Below, piece by piece: positions 1 to 8,239 of a stretch of DNA of 64,000 nucleotides. The notes beneath the pieces are model-generated. The model saw nothing but the letters and a program-made list of their open reading frames with translations. It ran no database searches and was not told the origin of the DNA. Location: contig NC_018020.1 in NCBI RefSeq assembly GCF_000266885.1, positions 248,001 to 312,000 of the forward strand. The letters run 5' to 3'. Each line of letters begins with the position of its first letter. Positions within the stretch are counted from its first letter, which is position 1. The stretch is from Turneriella parva DSM 21527 (GTDB taxonomy: Bacteria; Spirochaetota; Leptospiria; Turneriellales; Turneriellaceae). Position numbers and translations under genes: made by a program.

Positions 1-97
1 CGAACGCCTGACCCCACCTAAACCCGGCCGGTTCCCGACCAGAATGTTTAATGTCGAAACAAATTTGGCGTAGTTTGCCCGGCTTTTTGGTGCAGCC

Positions 98-2371
98 ATG
101 TCTGTTATTTTGTATATTGCCAGATCAAAGATGGGCTTTAGCGGATCTGCACTACTCGAAGAGCTGAAGAAGCTTTATATACTTGAGCGTCGCGAATTTT
201 TTCGCATTATCGGCTTTGGCATTATCCAGGGCCTGCTCGGCCTTATCGTACCGATCGCAGTGGGTAATCTCATTAACGCGGTGTCGTTTGGTGGTCTGCT
301 GCAGCCCGTCGTCATTCTCACGATTATTCTCATCAGCTTTTTGCTCGCCGGCGCCAGTATACGCATTCTGCAGGTGTGGTTTATCGAAATTCTGCAGCGT
401 CGTCTGTTTACCCGCACGGTGATGGCTGCCAGCCAGTCGGCGTTGGCGGCCACGACGCCCGGCGAACGCGACAAAATGAACTACTTTGTGGAGCTCTTCG
501 CCCTGCAAAAGGATATCGTTTCACTGCTCACCGACGGCGTCACATCGCTCATCGCGGTCGTCATCGGCATGTTCGTGATCGCCCTCTATCACCCCTACTT
601 CATTTATTTCAATATTTTTCTGGTGCTCACCGCCGGCTATGTAGTCGGTTACTTTCTGTTTAAAAGAGGGTTTGCACCAAGTTATGCCGAGTCGGACAGC
701 AAATACCGCATTTTGCAATGGCTGCAAGAGAGCGCGACCAAAAAAGCGGGCAACAATCGAAAATTGGACAGCAACCAATTCGAAGAGCTGAGCCGCGACT
801 ACCTGCAGAAACGAGCGAGCATATTTACCATCGTCTTTCGGCAGCACGTGGGCATGGTGGCGATATATGTGCTCGGCAACGGTATCGTTCTGATTCTCGG
901 TGGCTATCTGGTACTGAAGAAAGAAATGAGCCTGGGGCAGCTGGTTGCGGCAGAAATCATCGTCTCGCGCATGCTCGATATTCTCTCAAAGTTCGGCAAA
1001 TATTTTGAGAACTTTTTCAGCATCAGCGATGCATTGCTGAAGCTGCGGCAACTCAATTCGCTTTCGCCCGCACCGACAGAGCAGACGATTGCCGCTCAGA
1101 ACGAAAGGTATGAGGCATACCTGCACCCGCGCTGGCAGCTCATGAACCTGCGCTGGTATTTCTTCTCGGCGATCGGTCTGATGCTTTTCGTGCTGTTTCT
1201 GCCCTGGCAGCAGACGTCGTACGGTGAGGGCAGGGTCGTGGCATTTTCGCCGACTGACAGGCAGCAGACCATTGAAGCACCCGTCGCCGGTCGAATCGTG
1301 CATTGGCACGTGCACGAAGGCTCGTTGGTAAAAAAGGGTGATCTGCTCGTGACGATCTCTGACCTCGATCCGCAGATTACCGAGAGGCTTGAGCAAGAGC
1401 GATTTGCCCTCACCGATCGCATGCGCGCGGCCCGCAGCAGGGTCGATTCAATCGAATCGCGTGTGACCTCGCTGCAACTGGCGCGCAGCGAAGCGATGAG
1501 CGCAGCTGAGAATCGTGTGGCGATGGCGAGCGAACGCGTGAGGCAGGCGCAGCAGACTGTGGCCGCAAGCGAGGCCGCCCTCGAGACGGCAAAGTTGAAT
1601 TACGAGCGCCAAAAATCGCTCATGGAACAAGGCCTTACCTCTCAGCGTAATGTTGAGCTTGCCGAGTTAGAGCTGAAAAGAACGCGAACTGAAGAGCAGC
1701 GTGCGGTCGCAGGGCTCAAATCTGCCGAAGAAGAAAAAAAAGCGATGAGGCGTGATGCAAAGCGCATCGCGAGCGACGCAGACGCGGCTATCAACGACGC
1801 GCGGGCGACGATGCAAAGCGCACGCTCTGAGCTCGCCCGCAGCAACGAAGATCTGCCGCGCATTGAAATGCGGCTGTCACGCCAGAAGACGCAAGAGGTG
1901 TTGGCGCCTAAAGACGGCATTATCACCCGCCTCTTGGTCTCGCATGAGGCTGAATTTGTTAAAGAGGGCAAAGGCCTGTGTATATTGATTCCCGAATCAG
2001 GGCGACGCGCCGTTGAACTGTGGATCGACGGCAACGATGTGCCGCTTGTACGCGATGGTCGTGAAGCGCGAATCATGTTTCAGGGTTGGCCGGCTCTGCA
2101 GATCTCTGGCTGGCCCGAAGGCGCCTATGGCACTTTTCCCGCCAAGGTGAAATTTGTCGACAATGCCGACGATGGCCATGGCAAGTTTCGCGTGCTGCTG
2201 GTGCCCGATGAAAAACCCGGCGAGGCCTGGCCTGAAACTTCGATACTGCGGCAGGGCATCAGAGCGCGGGGGTGGGTGTTCTTGAACCGGGTATCTGTCG
2301 GTTACGAACTCTGGCGAAAGTTCAATGACTTTCCGCCAGAGATTCCAGAAGACATGCGGGGTAAAAAATAG
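98..2371 (+). CDS. ABC-exporter membrane domain fused to HlyD-like adaptor, no ATPase domain
   Basis: The protein has 757 residues. Residues about 35-320 form a six-helix membrane domain resembling a type I ABC exporter. They include a stretch around residue 275 (MSLGQLVAAE) typical of bacteriocin/type I secretion exporters. There is no Walker A, signature or Walker B motif after it. Instead a further transmembrane helix (354-372) leads into a HlyD-like periplasmic adaptor: a first lipoyl half (about 390-422, with EAPVAGRI), a long coiled coil (425-595), a second lipoyl half (600-632, LAPKDGIITRL) and a beta-barrel region to about 750. A TolC-like gene follows 2 nt later, so the pair probably bridges both membranes. 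The ATPase must come from another gene, perhaps just upstream of the window. The start is ATG; an internal ATG at residue 12 is an alternative. The substrate is unknown. Confidence 0.85.
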   Translation: MSVILYIARSKMGFSGSALLEELKKLYILERREFFRIIGFGIIQGLLGLIVPIAVGNLINAVSFGGLLQPVVILTIILISFLLAGASIRILQVWFIEILQRRLFTRTVMAASQSALAATTPGERDKMNYFVELFALQKDIVSLLTDGVTSLIAVVIGMFVIALYHPYFIYFNIFLVLTAGYVVGYFLFKRGFAPSYAESDSKYRILQWLQESATKKAGNNRKLDSNQFEELSRDYLQKRASIFTIVFRQHVGMVAIYVLGNGIVLILGGYLVLKKEMSLGQLVAAEIIVSRMLDILSKFGKYFENFFSISDALLKLRQLNSLSPAPTEQTIAAQNERYEAYLHPRWQLMNLRWYFFSAIGLMLFVLFLPWQQTSYGEGRVVAFSPTDRQQTIEAPVAGRIVHWHVHEGSLVKKGDLLVTISDLDPQITERLEQERFALTDRMRAARSRVDSIESRVTSLQLARSEAMSAAENRVAMASERVRQAQQTVAASEAALETAKLNYERQKSLMEQGLTSQRNVELAELELKRTRTEEQRAVAGLKSAEEEKKAMRRDAKRIASDADAAINDARATMQSARSELARSNEDLPRIEMRLSRQKTQEVLAPKDGIITRLLVSHEAEFVKEGKGLCILIPESGRRAVELWIDGNDVPLVRDGREARIMFQGWPALQISGWPEGAYGTFPAKVKFVDNADDGHGKFRVLLVPDEKPGEAWPETSILRQGIRARGWVFLNRVSVGYELWRKFNDFPPEIPEDMRGKK

Positions 2372-2373
2372 TA

Positions 2374-3810
2374 ATGCGAAAAGCCGCTGCCGCATTTCTC
2401 ATCGCGACCCAGCTTGCATTGCCCCTGCAGCGGGGTGCTGTCGACGAAAACCTTGCATCTGTCGGCCTCAGCGATGTTTTCACGAATCTCGAAGACACTT
2501 TTCCGGTTATTCTGCTCGCCACACGGGAAATCAGAAAAGCAGAATTTGATATTCTCTCCGCGCAGGGCGCCTTTGACCTTGCGCTCAGGGGTTCGGTCAA
2601 CAACACAACCGGATATTACAATACAAATCGCGGCGAAATGAATATTGTGAAGCCGACACCGATCTGGGGTACATCTTTCTTTGCTGGTTATCGGCTCAGT
2701 CAGGGTGATTTTCCCGATTATTATACGCCGCGGCGCACAAACCCCGGTGGTGAAATTCGTTTCGGCGGACGTATACCGATATGGCGCGATCGCGCAACCG
2801 ACAGCGACAGGCTTGAGCTCAAACAGAGTGAGATCAATAAGACGATTGCGCAAAATGTACTCGATGAGCAGAAGCTCAGCGTGTACCGCGACGCCGCCGC
2901 AAGTTATTGGAACTGGGTGTCTGCAGGCAAAAGGCGGCGCATCGTCGGCGATCTGCTGAAAATTGCCGAACTGAGGCAAGACCAGATCAAACGGCGTGTG
3001 GCACTCGGCGATATACCGGCGATTGAGTTGCAAGAGAACGAACGCGCAATTCTGGCGCGCAGAGAGCAGATTGCAGCTGCCGAGCGCTTGCTGCAAAAAT
3101 CGGCGCTCTACCTTTCGCTCTATTACCGAAAAAGCGACGGTACCATGATCTCACCGCGCGACGGTCAATTGCCCGCGGGGTTTCCGCCTGAGGTGGCAAT
3201 CGACAACAGCACTTTCGACGCAGACAAGCAGCGTGCGCTCAAGAATCGCCCCGAAATCAGGCGGATTGAGAACGAAATAGAACTCGAACGCAACGCGCTG
3301 GCTTTTCACGAGAACCAAAGAGGCCCGCAGATCGACCTGATCATTGCCGGCTCGCGCGACATTCAGCAAGGCACTCTGCGGCGCGACCCATGGGAAGCTG
3401 AATTCGGCGTCGTTTTTAATGTTCCCCTGCAGACGAGAAAACAAGACGGAAAGATCGGTGGCACGCAAACAAAGATAGAAATTTTGCAGCAAAAGCTCGG
3501 CTACCAGCGCGACAAGATTCACCTTGAAGCGAACGACGCATTGATTGCGCTCGAAAATGCGCTGAAGCGCCTCGAGATTATCAAAGAAGAAATTCAGGTC
3601 GCTGATAAACTGGCCCGCGCTGAAAAATCACGCTTCGACCTCGGTGACTCGACGCTGCTCATTGTGAACCTGCGCGAACAGGCCGCGGCCGAAGTCGCGT
3701 TGCGCCTCGTGGGCGCCGAAGTCGATTACTGGATAGCGCGCGCCGAATATGACGCGGTACTGGTGAAATTTCTGACGGCGCCCAAGAAGCCGGCAACGAC
3801 CACGAATTAG
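2374..3810 (+). CDS. TolC-family outer membrane efflux protein
   Basis: The protein has 478 residues, a usual length for TolC/OEP proteins. A hydrophobic N-terminal signal-like stretch is followed by two repeats of long amphipathic helices (about 120-235 and 320-460) separated by beta-rich segments, the typical TolC layout. Helical runs such as RQDQIKRRVALGDIPAIEL and EKSRFDLGDSTLLIVN match the conserved region where a helix turns after a GD motif. The ATG lies 2 nt after the stop of the exporter-adaptor gene, so the two are very likely co-transcribed and form one trans-envelope export system. The cargo cannot be read from the sequence. Confidence 0.9.
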   Translation: MRKAAAAFLIATQLALPLQRGAVDENLASVGLSDVFTNLEDTFPVILLATREIRKAEFDILSAQGAFDLALRGSVNNTTGYYNTNRGEMNIVKPTPIWGTSFFAGYRLSQGDFPDYYTPRRTNPGGEIRFGGRIPIWRDRATDSDRLELKQSEINKTIAQNVLDEQKLSVYRDAAASYWNWVSAGKRRRIVGDLLKIAELRQDQIKRRVALGDIPAIELQENERAILARREQIAAAERLLQKSALYLSLYYRKSDGTMISPRDGQLPAGFPPEVAIDNSTFDADKQRALKNRPEIRRIENEIELERNALAFHENQRGPQIDLIIAGSRDIQQGTLRRDPWEAEFGVVFNVPLQTRKQDGKIGGTQTKIEILQQKLGYQRDKIHLEANDALIALENALKRLEIIKEEIQVADKLARAEKSRFDLGDSTLLIVNLREQAAAEVALRLVGAEVDYWIARAEYDAVLVKFLTAPKKPATTTN

Positions 3811-3847
3811 ACTTGCGGCGCCCGCTCATGTACAGAAGATCGTGCGC

Positions 3848-4246
3848 ATGAGAAAAACTCTGATCTCTGCGACGCTGGCTGTTCTTGCCGTCTGCGGTAT
3901 TTCTGCCAAAAAAAGCGAGACTCTGTGTTTTGCCAATGAAGGATTAAAAGAAAAGCAGACAATACGCTTCGAAGTCAGCAACAACATAATCTCCAAAGGG
4001 AGATTTATCCGCGAGAACTACGAAGAAGACGCGCCAAGAACTTCGGCATTTACAGGTTCAAAAACGGGCACGGTTCTGGTCATTGAATTCAAGGGCAAGA
4101 CACCCTACCCCACGCCCCCCAAATCAGACACAATTGTCTGGAAGCTCGGCAAGCAAGGCCTTGTGGTTTCGATGTACGGTAAGAACTACGAAACCAACAA
4201 GTGGTCTGCGTACGATGCGGTCTTCACCGCCTGCAAAACAGAATAA
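3848..4246 (+). CDS. Small secreted protein of unknown function
   Basis: The product has about 132 residues. The N-terminus (MRKTLISATLAVLAVCGISA) looks like a Sec signal peptide cut after ISA. The mature part is polar and probably beta-rich, with two cysteines (CFANEG near the start and TACKTE at the end) that could form a disulfide. An in-frame GTG six bases upstream is possible. The ATG is preferred because AGAAG lies about 9 nt before it. The gene follows the TolC gene by 37 nt in the same direction and may be a third member of that operon. I do not recognise the family. Confidence 0.6.
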   Translation: MRKTLISATLAVLAVCGISAKKSETLCFANEGLKEKQTIRFEVSNNIISKGRFIRENYEEDAPRTSAFTGSKTGTVLVIEFKGKTPYPTPPKSDTIVWKLGKQGLVVSMYGKNYETNKWSAYDAVFTACKTE

Positions 4247-4267
4247 AAATGTGCGCCCGAATGGAGT

Positions 4268-4407
4268 CGGTCAACGGCGCCGCCTGAAAAATCCGAGGCC
4301 TCGCACTTTGCTCTTCGCAAAGTGCTGCTAAAGCGGCCAAGAGGCCTGCCTCGGATTTTTCAATCTCGTTAAGAGCAGAATCTTGCGCGTCGGCGCTTCG
4401 TTGACCT
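4268..4407. repeat. MITE-like insertion with terminal inverted repeats
   Basis: The segment inside the T arm of the broken tRNA-Arg copy begins with GGTCAACGGCGCCG and ends with CGGCGCTTCGTTGACC, an inverted pair with a 2-nt bulge. Inside are a second inverted pair (GAAAAATCCGAGGCCTC against GAGGCCTGCCTCGGATTTTTC) and a small hairpin (GCACTTTG-CTCTTCG-CAAAGTGC). It has no coding capacity. Nested palindromes and small size fit a miniature inverted-repeat element, but no second copy is seen in the window. Confidence 0.5.
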
Positions 4408-4456
4408 GCAAGAACTATTGACCTTCAGATTCGTAGTCTGACAATCTATCCAGCTG

Positions 4457-4503
4457 TGACCGAGGCAGTTCGTCCGCGAACTGCGGAGGTCTCCGTCTTC
4501 GGT
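4457..4503 (-). repeat. D-arm insert of tRNA-Arg copy, carries shared 18-nt core
   Basis: On the minus strand the segment starts ACCGAAGACGGAGA and contains the hairpin GCAGTTCG-CGGA-CGAACTGC. It separates TAGC from TCACAGCTGG in the broken tRNA-Arg copy. The 18-mer TAGCACCGAAGACGGAGA (4507 to 4490) occurs again at 13104-13121, in the broken copy beside tRNA-Met, at the equivalent tRNA position. Confidence 0.6.
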
Positions 4504-4536
4504 GCTAGGGCGCCTGGGAAAAGCCTTGGAAAATTG

Positions 4537-4610
4537 TGCGCCCGAATGGAGTCGAACCATTGACCTTCAGATTCGTAGTCTGACACTCTATCCAGCTGAG
4601 CTACGGGCGC
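4537..4610 (-). tRNA. tRNA-Arg (anticodon ACG)
   Basis: The 74-nt minus-strand sequence folds as a cloverleaf. The acceptor stem is GCGCCCG/CGGGCGC with discriminator A, and the D arm contains AGCTCAGCTGGATAGAG. The anticodon loop is CTACGAA, giving anticodon ACG, and the T arm contains GGTTCGACTCC. CCA is not encoded. A degenerate copy lies directly downstream on the same strand. Confidence 0.95.
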
Positions 4611-4659
4611 GTTAGGTAAGTAGTCCGAAAAGGCGTCGGCGACACTCCGTCAATCTAAA

Positions 4660-5940
4660 TCATGTATTGCGCCAGAAACTCACCACATTCCAGTGCGGGG
4701 TGAACGGAAAACAATCGACCAAATGCAGCTTCGTGGGTCTGAATTGGGCCGCGAGAAGCCGGCGGGCGTCGGTCGTGAATGCCTGCATTCGGTTTGAAAC
4801 GAGCGCGACGGCGCGCGGATGAAGCCGCTGCAGTAGAGCCGGAACTTCAGGGCCGATGCCAAAACGTGCAGGGTCGAGAATGACGAGATCGGGAGAAGGT
4901 GAATCGGGCTCATTGAGCATCTGCCGCAGCGCAGAGGCAGTGTCGGCGCATGTGTATTGAGCATTGGTAATGTTGTTTTGTTGCAGATTGTGCTGCGCCA
5001 CCCCGATACCAACCTGATTTTCATCAAAGCCTCGTATCAAAGCGACGAGTCGCGCGAAGGGAAGCGAATAGTTGCCGCTGCCAGAGTAAAGGTCGAGCAG
5101 AGTGCGAGAGTTTGTCTCGGTGAGATAAATCCTCAGAATTTCGCGAATGGTGTCGCTCTGCGCGCGGTTGACTTGTTGAAAGCAGCCTGCGCGTGTGTAC
5201 ATCTGCACGTCGCCGATGCGTTGCCAGCGAAAGAGCGTCGCGTCGTCGACATGCGCCAGCGCAACGATTGCATTTCGGTCAGCCGCCGCGAGCACGGGCT
5301 GCACGGTGCGAAGCAGGTCTCTGCGTTCAGGCGTTGAATAGAGCGTCATGAGCACCTTGCCCTCTTCGACAAGATCGATGAGCTCGATGCCGAAACCGAA
5401 GTCTTGCACGACCTCGAAATTCTGTGAACGCAGCGCTGTGAGGCCAGTCACGGTCTGCTGCAACGCAGGGCTTGCGACCGCGCATTGGGTTACGGGCAAG
5501 GGCGTGCGTGTGCCTTTCGCGTAAAAACCAAACTCGAATTTTTGCTGAAAGAAGTTCGCATGCAGGTGCAGGCGGCTGCGGTAGCCGGTCGCCTGCGGCG
5601 CTGCGTGAATGTTGATCGGCAGGTTCGCGATGGCGGGCATGCGGGCGATGCCGCGCCTGAAAAGCTGCTCTTTTTCTCTGAGCTGGGCTGCGTATTCAAC
5701 TGCCGGCCACAGGCAACCGCCGCAGCGCCCGGCAAGACTGCAGTGATGAAAGGGCTTATCGACAAGCTCGCCCTGCCATTGGCCACTTCGAACTTCTTTT
5801 ATGTGAGTTACGGTGACCTGCTGACCGGGAAAAGCAAACGGCACATAGAGATGCCCTAGTCCCGGTACGTGTGCAACACCAAAACCATTTGCATGCAGGC
5901 CTGAAATCTGCACGTCGAGGATTTCAGGCGGCGCCGTCAT
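4660..5940 (-). CDS. RlmD/TrmA-like RNA m5U methyltransferase lacking catalytic Cys and Glu
   Basis: The product has 426 residues. An N-terminal TRAM-like beta domain (about 5-60) is followed by an Fe-S motif, Cys67-x5-Cys73-x2-Cys76 with Cys153 after 76 residues, exactly the spacing of RlmD (RumA). A Rossmann methyltransferase domain follows, with the SAM loop DLYSGSGNYSLP near 284-293 and the DPARFG motif at 356-361. Family members then have a VSCNP nucleophile motif and a catalytic Glu near the C-terminus. Here the equivalents read VSNRMQ (Asn383 in place of Cys) and HWNVV (Asn418 in place of Glu). It may be inactive for m5U formation or have changed function. The ATG at 5940 overlaps the lipase stop (ATGA), which favours it over the in-frame TTG at 5970. 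Confidence 0.85.
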   Translation of the reverse strand: MTAPPEILDVQISGLHANGFGVAHVPGLGHLYVPFAFPGQQVTVTHIKEVRSGQWQGELVDKPFHHCSLAGRCGGCLWPAVEYAAQLREKEQLFRRGIARMPAIANLPINIHAAPQATGYRSRLHLHANFFQQKFEFGFYAKGTRTPLPVTQCAVASPALQQTVTGLTALRSQNFEVVQDFGFGIELIDLVEEGKVLMTLYSTPERRDLLRTVQPVLAAADRNAIVALAHVDDATLFRWQRIGDVQMYTRAGCFQQVNRAQSDTIREILRIYLTETNSRTLLDLYSGSGNYSLPFARLVALIRGFDENQVGIGVAQHNLQQNNITNAQYTCADTASALRQMLNEPDSPSPDLVILDPARFGIGPEVPALLQRLHPRAVALVSNRMQAFTTDARRLLAAQFRPTKLHLVDCFPFTPHWNVVSFWRNT

Positions 5941-7001
5941 GTTCTCTGAGACGCGCCGACCGCGCCACAAACCGCGAGTGCCTGAAAAATTTTGGCCGGC
6001 CGCTTGGTTAACCTGGTGTGGCTGGCATAAACCGGCAAGACAGCCTTTAACAAAGGTGGATCTCTAAAGTGCCCGATGATCTGGCTGAGCACCGGCACCG
6101 CGCCATCGAAATCAGTTAAATGCGCCAAAGTGTATTCGGTCGCATCGGGCAGATACCGGGCGAGATAGCTGCGAAACTCTTCGTAAGGGCCGAATAAATA
6201 ACGGTTCGAAATTTTCTGAACTGTGTTTGCGGCGAGTCTTTTCCACATGCTGTTGAGTTTTCTGTAGCGGGCAATCCACACCGGGTCGGGAAACGCCGCA
6301 AAGTCAGTGAGACTGCCGGTGATGAACACATACCTGATAGCGGTCGGCAATGGAGCACGGTTGAGTTCTTCGAGCGCGATGCTGCCGGGGGCAAGTTCGA
6401 TGAATGCCTCACTCGAAAAGAAGCCGTCGAGCTCTTGCTGCGCTTCGGTCGTGACGCGAAAGAGCCGGCGCGCAAGCCGGCGAAAAAAACCCGGGTTCGC
6501 CTCACCGGGTGCGTCGGCACGCGCGAGAACCTGGGTGAGTTTGGTGAAAAGATTGCGCGCTTCGCGCTGCGTCGATTCTCTGAGCAAGGCAAGCGGGCTG
6601 CCGTAATGCGGAGTGCCGATGGTGATGAGCGCATAGACCCGGTCGGCGCTGTAAAGCTGCACCAGGGCGCGTGCAGCAAGCCCACCCATGCTGTGACCGA
6701 TGAGGACAACCTTGTCTGCCGCGTTGAGCGCGCAGATCGCCTCGATGCCGGCTGCGAGTTCTTCGGCCTGCTGCCGGTAGGTCAGATGGTGGTTACTCGA
6801 GAAGTTCCAGGTATAAAAATCACCGGCAGTCGGCGGAGGTATTTTGGCCGAAGGCTGGGCCGAGACCGTGCCGCCATAGCGCAGGTCATAATCTTCGACG
6901 AAGGCCGTGACAGTTTTATGCCAGGTGCGGCTGCTCGAGAACAGGCCATGCACAAGCAAAACCGGATACCGGAGATTCTGTTCGGCGCTGCGTTTGAGCA
7001 T
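5937..7001 (-). CDS. Alpha/beta-hydrolase lipase/esterase
   Basis: The product has 354 residues with no obvious signal peptide. The oxyanion-hole motif LLVHGLFSSS (about 15-24) and the nucleophile elbow GHSMGG (Ser104) are typical of triacylglycerol lipase/PGAP1-like hydrolases. ITIGTPHYGS follows near residue 130, and a likely acid/His pair lies further on (HLTDFDGAVP near 296-305). The middle (about 145-235) is a variable lid region. The stop overlaps the start of the methyltransferase-like gene by 4 nt, so the two are co-transcribed. The natural ester substrate cannot be inferred. Confidence 0.85.
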   Translation of the reverse strand: MLKRSAEQNLRYPVLLVHGLFSSSRTWHKTVTAFVEDYDLRYGGTVSAQPSAKIPPPTAGDFYTWNFSSNHHLTYRQQAEELAAGIEAICALNAADKVVLIGHSMGGLAARALVQLYSADRVYALITIGTPHYGSPLALLRESTQREARNLFTKLTQVLARADAPGEANPGFFRRLARRLFRVTTEAQQELDGFFSSEAFIELAPGSIALEELNRAPLPTAIRYVFITGSLTDFAAFPDPVWIARYRKLNSMWKRLAANTVQKISNRYLFGPYEEFRSYLARYLPDATEYTLAHLTDFDGAVPVLSQIIGHFRDPPLLKAVLPVYASHTRLTKRPAKIFQALAVCGAVGASQRT

Positions 7002-7112
7002 TAAGTCCTCAACCCCTGTGCCCGATACGCGGCCAACTGAATTGCCCGCTCTTGCACTGCCGTCTGGCAGAAAAATGGCTTACGGCATGTCTAAATACCC
7101 CGCCATGCATAT

Positions 7113-7355
7113 ATGGCAGAAGCACACCACGACATTCACCACGAATTTCCCGAACACCGCGACCTGATTATTCGCCTCAAGACATCTGATGCGCATTTTC
7201 ATAAACTCAGCGAAGAATATGCTGAACTGACGCACAAGATTGAAACGCTTGAGCGCAACGGCAGCCCCGAGTCTGATGCGTTCATGGAAGAGCAGAAGAA
7301 GAAGCGTCTGGGCCTGAAGGACCAGCTTTTTCACATACTGTCGGCAAACAAGTAA
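7113..7355 (+). CDS. YdcH/DUF465-family small helical protein
   Basis: The product has 80 residues and is wholly helical and charged. The N-terminal HHEFPEHRDLI and the middle DAHFHKLSEEYAELTHKIE match the YdcH (DUF465) pattern, in which a conserved His pair precedes a short antiparallel coiled coil. The C-terminal KKKRLGLKDQLFHIL also fits. The family's function is unknown. The gene stands alone, followed at once by an intrinsic terminator. Confidence 0.85.
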   Translation: MAEAHHDIHHEFPEHRDLIIRLKTSDAHFHKLSEEYAELTHKIETLERNGSPESDAFMEEQKKKRLGLKDQLFHILSANK

Positions 7356-7374
7356 GCCGACCTGTCTCAGGTAT

Positions 7375-7416
7375 GCCCGGCCCCGGTAAGGCGTCTTACC
7401 GCGTCGGGCTTTTTTT
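7375..7416 (+). terminator. Intrinsic terminator after ydcH-like gene
   Basis: A GC-rich stem (GCCCGG...GGTAAG-GCGT-CTTACC...CGGGC) is followed by a run of seven T. It lies 20 nt after the DUF465 stop and just before the sdhC start. Confidence 0.8.
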
Positions 7417-7450
7417 GTTTTCGCAGCATTTGAATCACCCGCGCTGGCGT

Positions 7451-8137
7451 ATGTCACAGGCAACCGCAGCATCTCCGTTTTTACTCGCCACCTCGCTGGG
7501 CAAAAAATACCTTATGGCCCTGTCGGGTCTCTTTCTCGTGAGCTTTCTTCCCGTGCACCTGGCGGGCAACTTCTTGCTCTTTAAGAACGACGGCGGGGCG
7601 GCCTTTGATGCCTATTCAGTGTTCATGAGCACGTCACCGATTATCCGTGTGCTCGAAGTCACGCTGGTTCTGGGGTTTGCCGTTCACATTATCGATGCAC
7701 TGCTCTTGACCTTGCGCAACAGGTCGGCCCGCCCTGTCGGCTACAAAGGCGGCAAAGGCGGCCGCTCTGCCCTGTTCTCAACCTATATGGGCGTAACCGG
7801 CTCCATCATTCTGATCTATCTGATTATCCATATCAATTCTTTCACACTCAAGCACCGCATCTACGAACCCGACAACCTCGCGTTTTATCACACTGTAAAA
7901 TCGGCATTCGAAACGCAGTGGGGTGGCTTCTACGCCTGGTTCTATGTTGCGGCGATGCTGCTGATGGGCTTTCACCTGAACCACGGTTTTTCGAGCGCGT
8001 TCCAGTCGCTCGGTCTCAACCACCGCAAGTACACACCGCTGATCAAGAAAATCGGCCTGCTCTATTCTATCGCGATTCCGGTCGGTTTTGCCTCGATACC
8101 CGTCTTTTTTCAACTGCGTTATCTGAACCTGTTCTGA
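7451..8137 (+). CDS. sdhC: Succinate dehydrogenase/fumarate reductase cytochrome b subunit
   Basis: The product has 228 residues and five predicted transmembrane helices, as in the di-haem cytochrome b subunit of Bacteroidetes/epsilonproteobacterial type enzymes. Histidines placed to bind haem are seen in FLPVHLAGN (about 36), GFAVHIIDA (about 79), IIHINS and HLNHGF. The opening TSLGKKYLMALSGL is characteristic of this family. It anchors the flavoprotein/iron-sulfur head to the membrane and passes electrons to quinone. The upstream in-frame ATG at 7373 lies inside the terminator and is rejected. sdhA follows in the same direction after about 100 nt. Confidence 0.93.
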   Translation: MSQATAASPFLLATSLGKKYLMALSGLFLVSFLPVHLAGNFLLFKNDGGAAFDAYSVFMSTSPIIRVLEVTLVLGFAVHIIDALLLTLRNRSARPVGYKGGKGGRSALFSTYMGVTGSIILIYLIIHINSFTLKHRIYEPDNLAFYHTVKSAFETQWGGFYAWFYVAAMLLMGFHLNHGFSSAFQSLGLNHRKYTPLIKKIGLLYSIAIPVGFASIPVFFQLRYLNLF

Positions 8138-8150
8138 GTTCCCAACACAT

Positions 8151-8170
8151 TCGCGGTCTTGCAGACCGCG
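8151..8170 (+). other. Intercistronic hairpin between sdhC and sdhA
   Basis: CGCGGTCT-TGC-AGACCGCG forms a perfect 8-bp stem 15 nt after the sdhC stop. No T-run follows on the plus strand, so it more likely acts as an mRNA-stability or attenuation element than a full terminator. Confidence 0.5.
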
Positions 8171-8239
8171 AAAAATTGTCTGCCTTTGTGAGTGATTCCT
8201 AGTTTACTCCCTAACGAGACGATGAGTTGCGTCTATTCA

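Larger units (their letters stand above)
4252..4513 (-). pseudogene. Broken tRNA-Arg copy split by two insertions
   Basis: Three pieces of the neighbouring tRNA-Arg recur here in the correct order on the minus strand. Piece one is the 5' end, GCGCCC-TAGC (4513 to 4504). Piece two is 45 nt covering the D loop to T arm (4456 to 4412), identical to 4598-4554 except at two bases and with the same ACG anticodon. Piece three is the 3' end with the acceptor strand (4269 to 4252). About 47 nt (4457-4503) separate pieces one and two at the D arm, and about 142 nt (4270-4411) separate pieces two and three at the T arm. This looks like a duplicated tRNA gene destroyed by two insertions. It cannot encode a normal tRNA. 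Confidence 0.75.

Noticed and set aside
4247-4536. Possible small protein gene between the secreted protein and tRNA-Arg
   Set aside because: The stretch is explained by tRNA fragments and palindromic inserts; no frame looks like a protein.
7373-7450. N-terminal extension of sdhC
   Set aside because: The region is a transcription terminator; the family N-terminus begins at ATG 7451.
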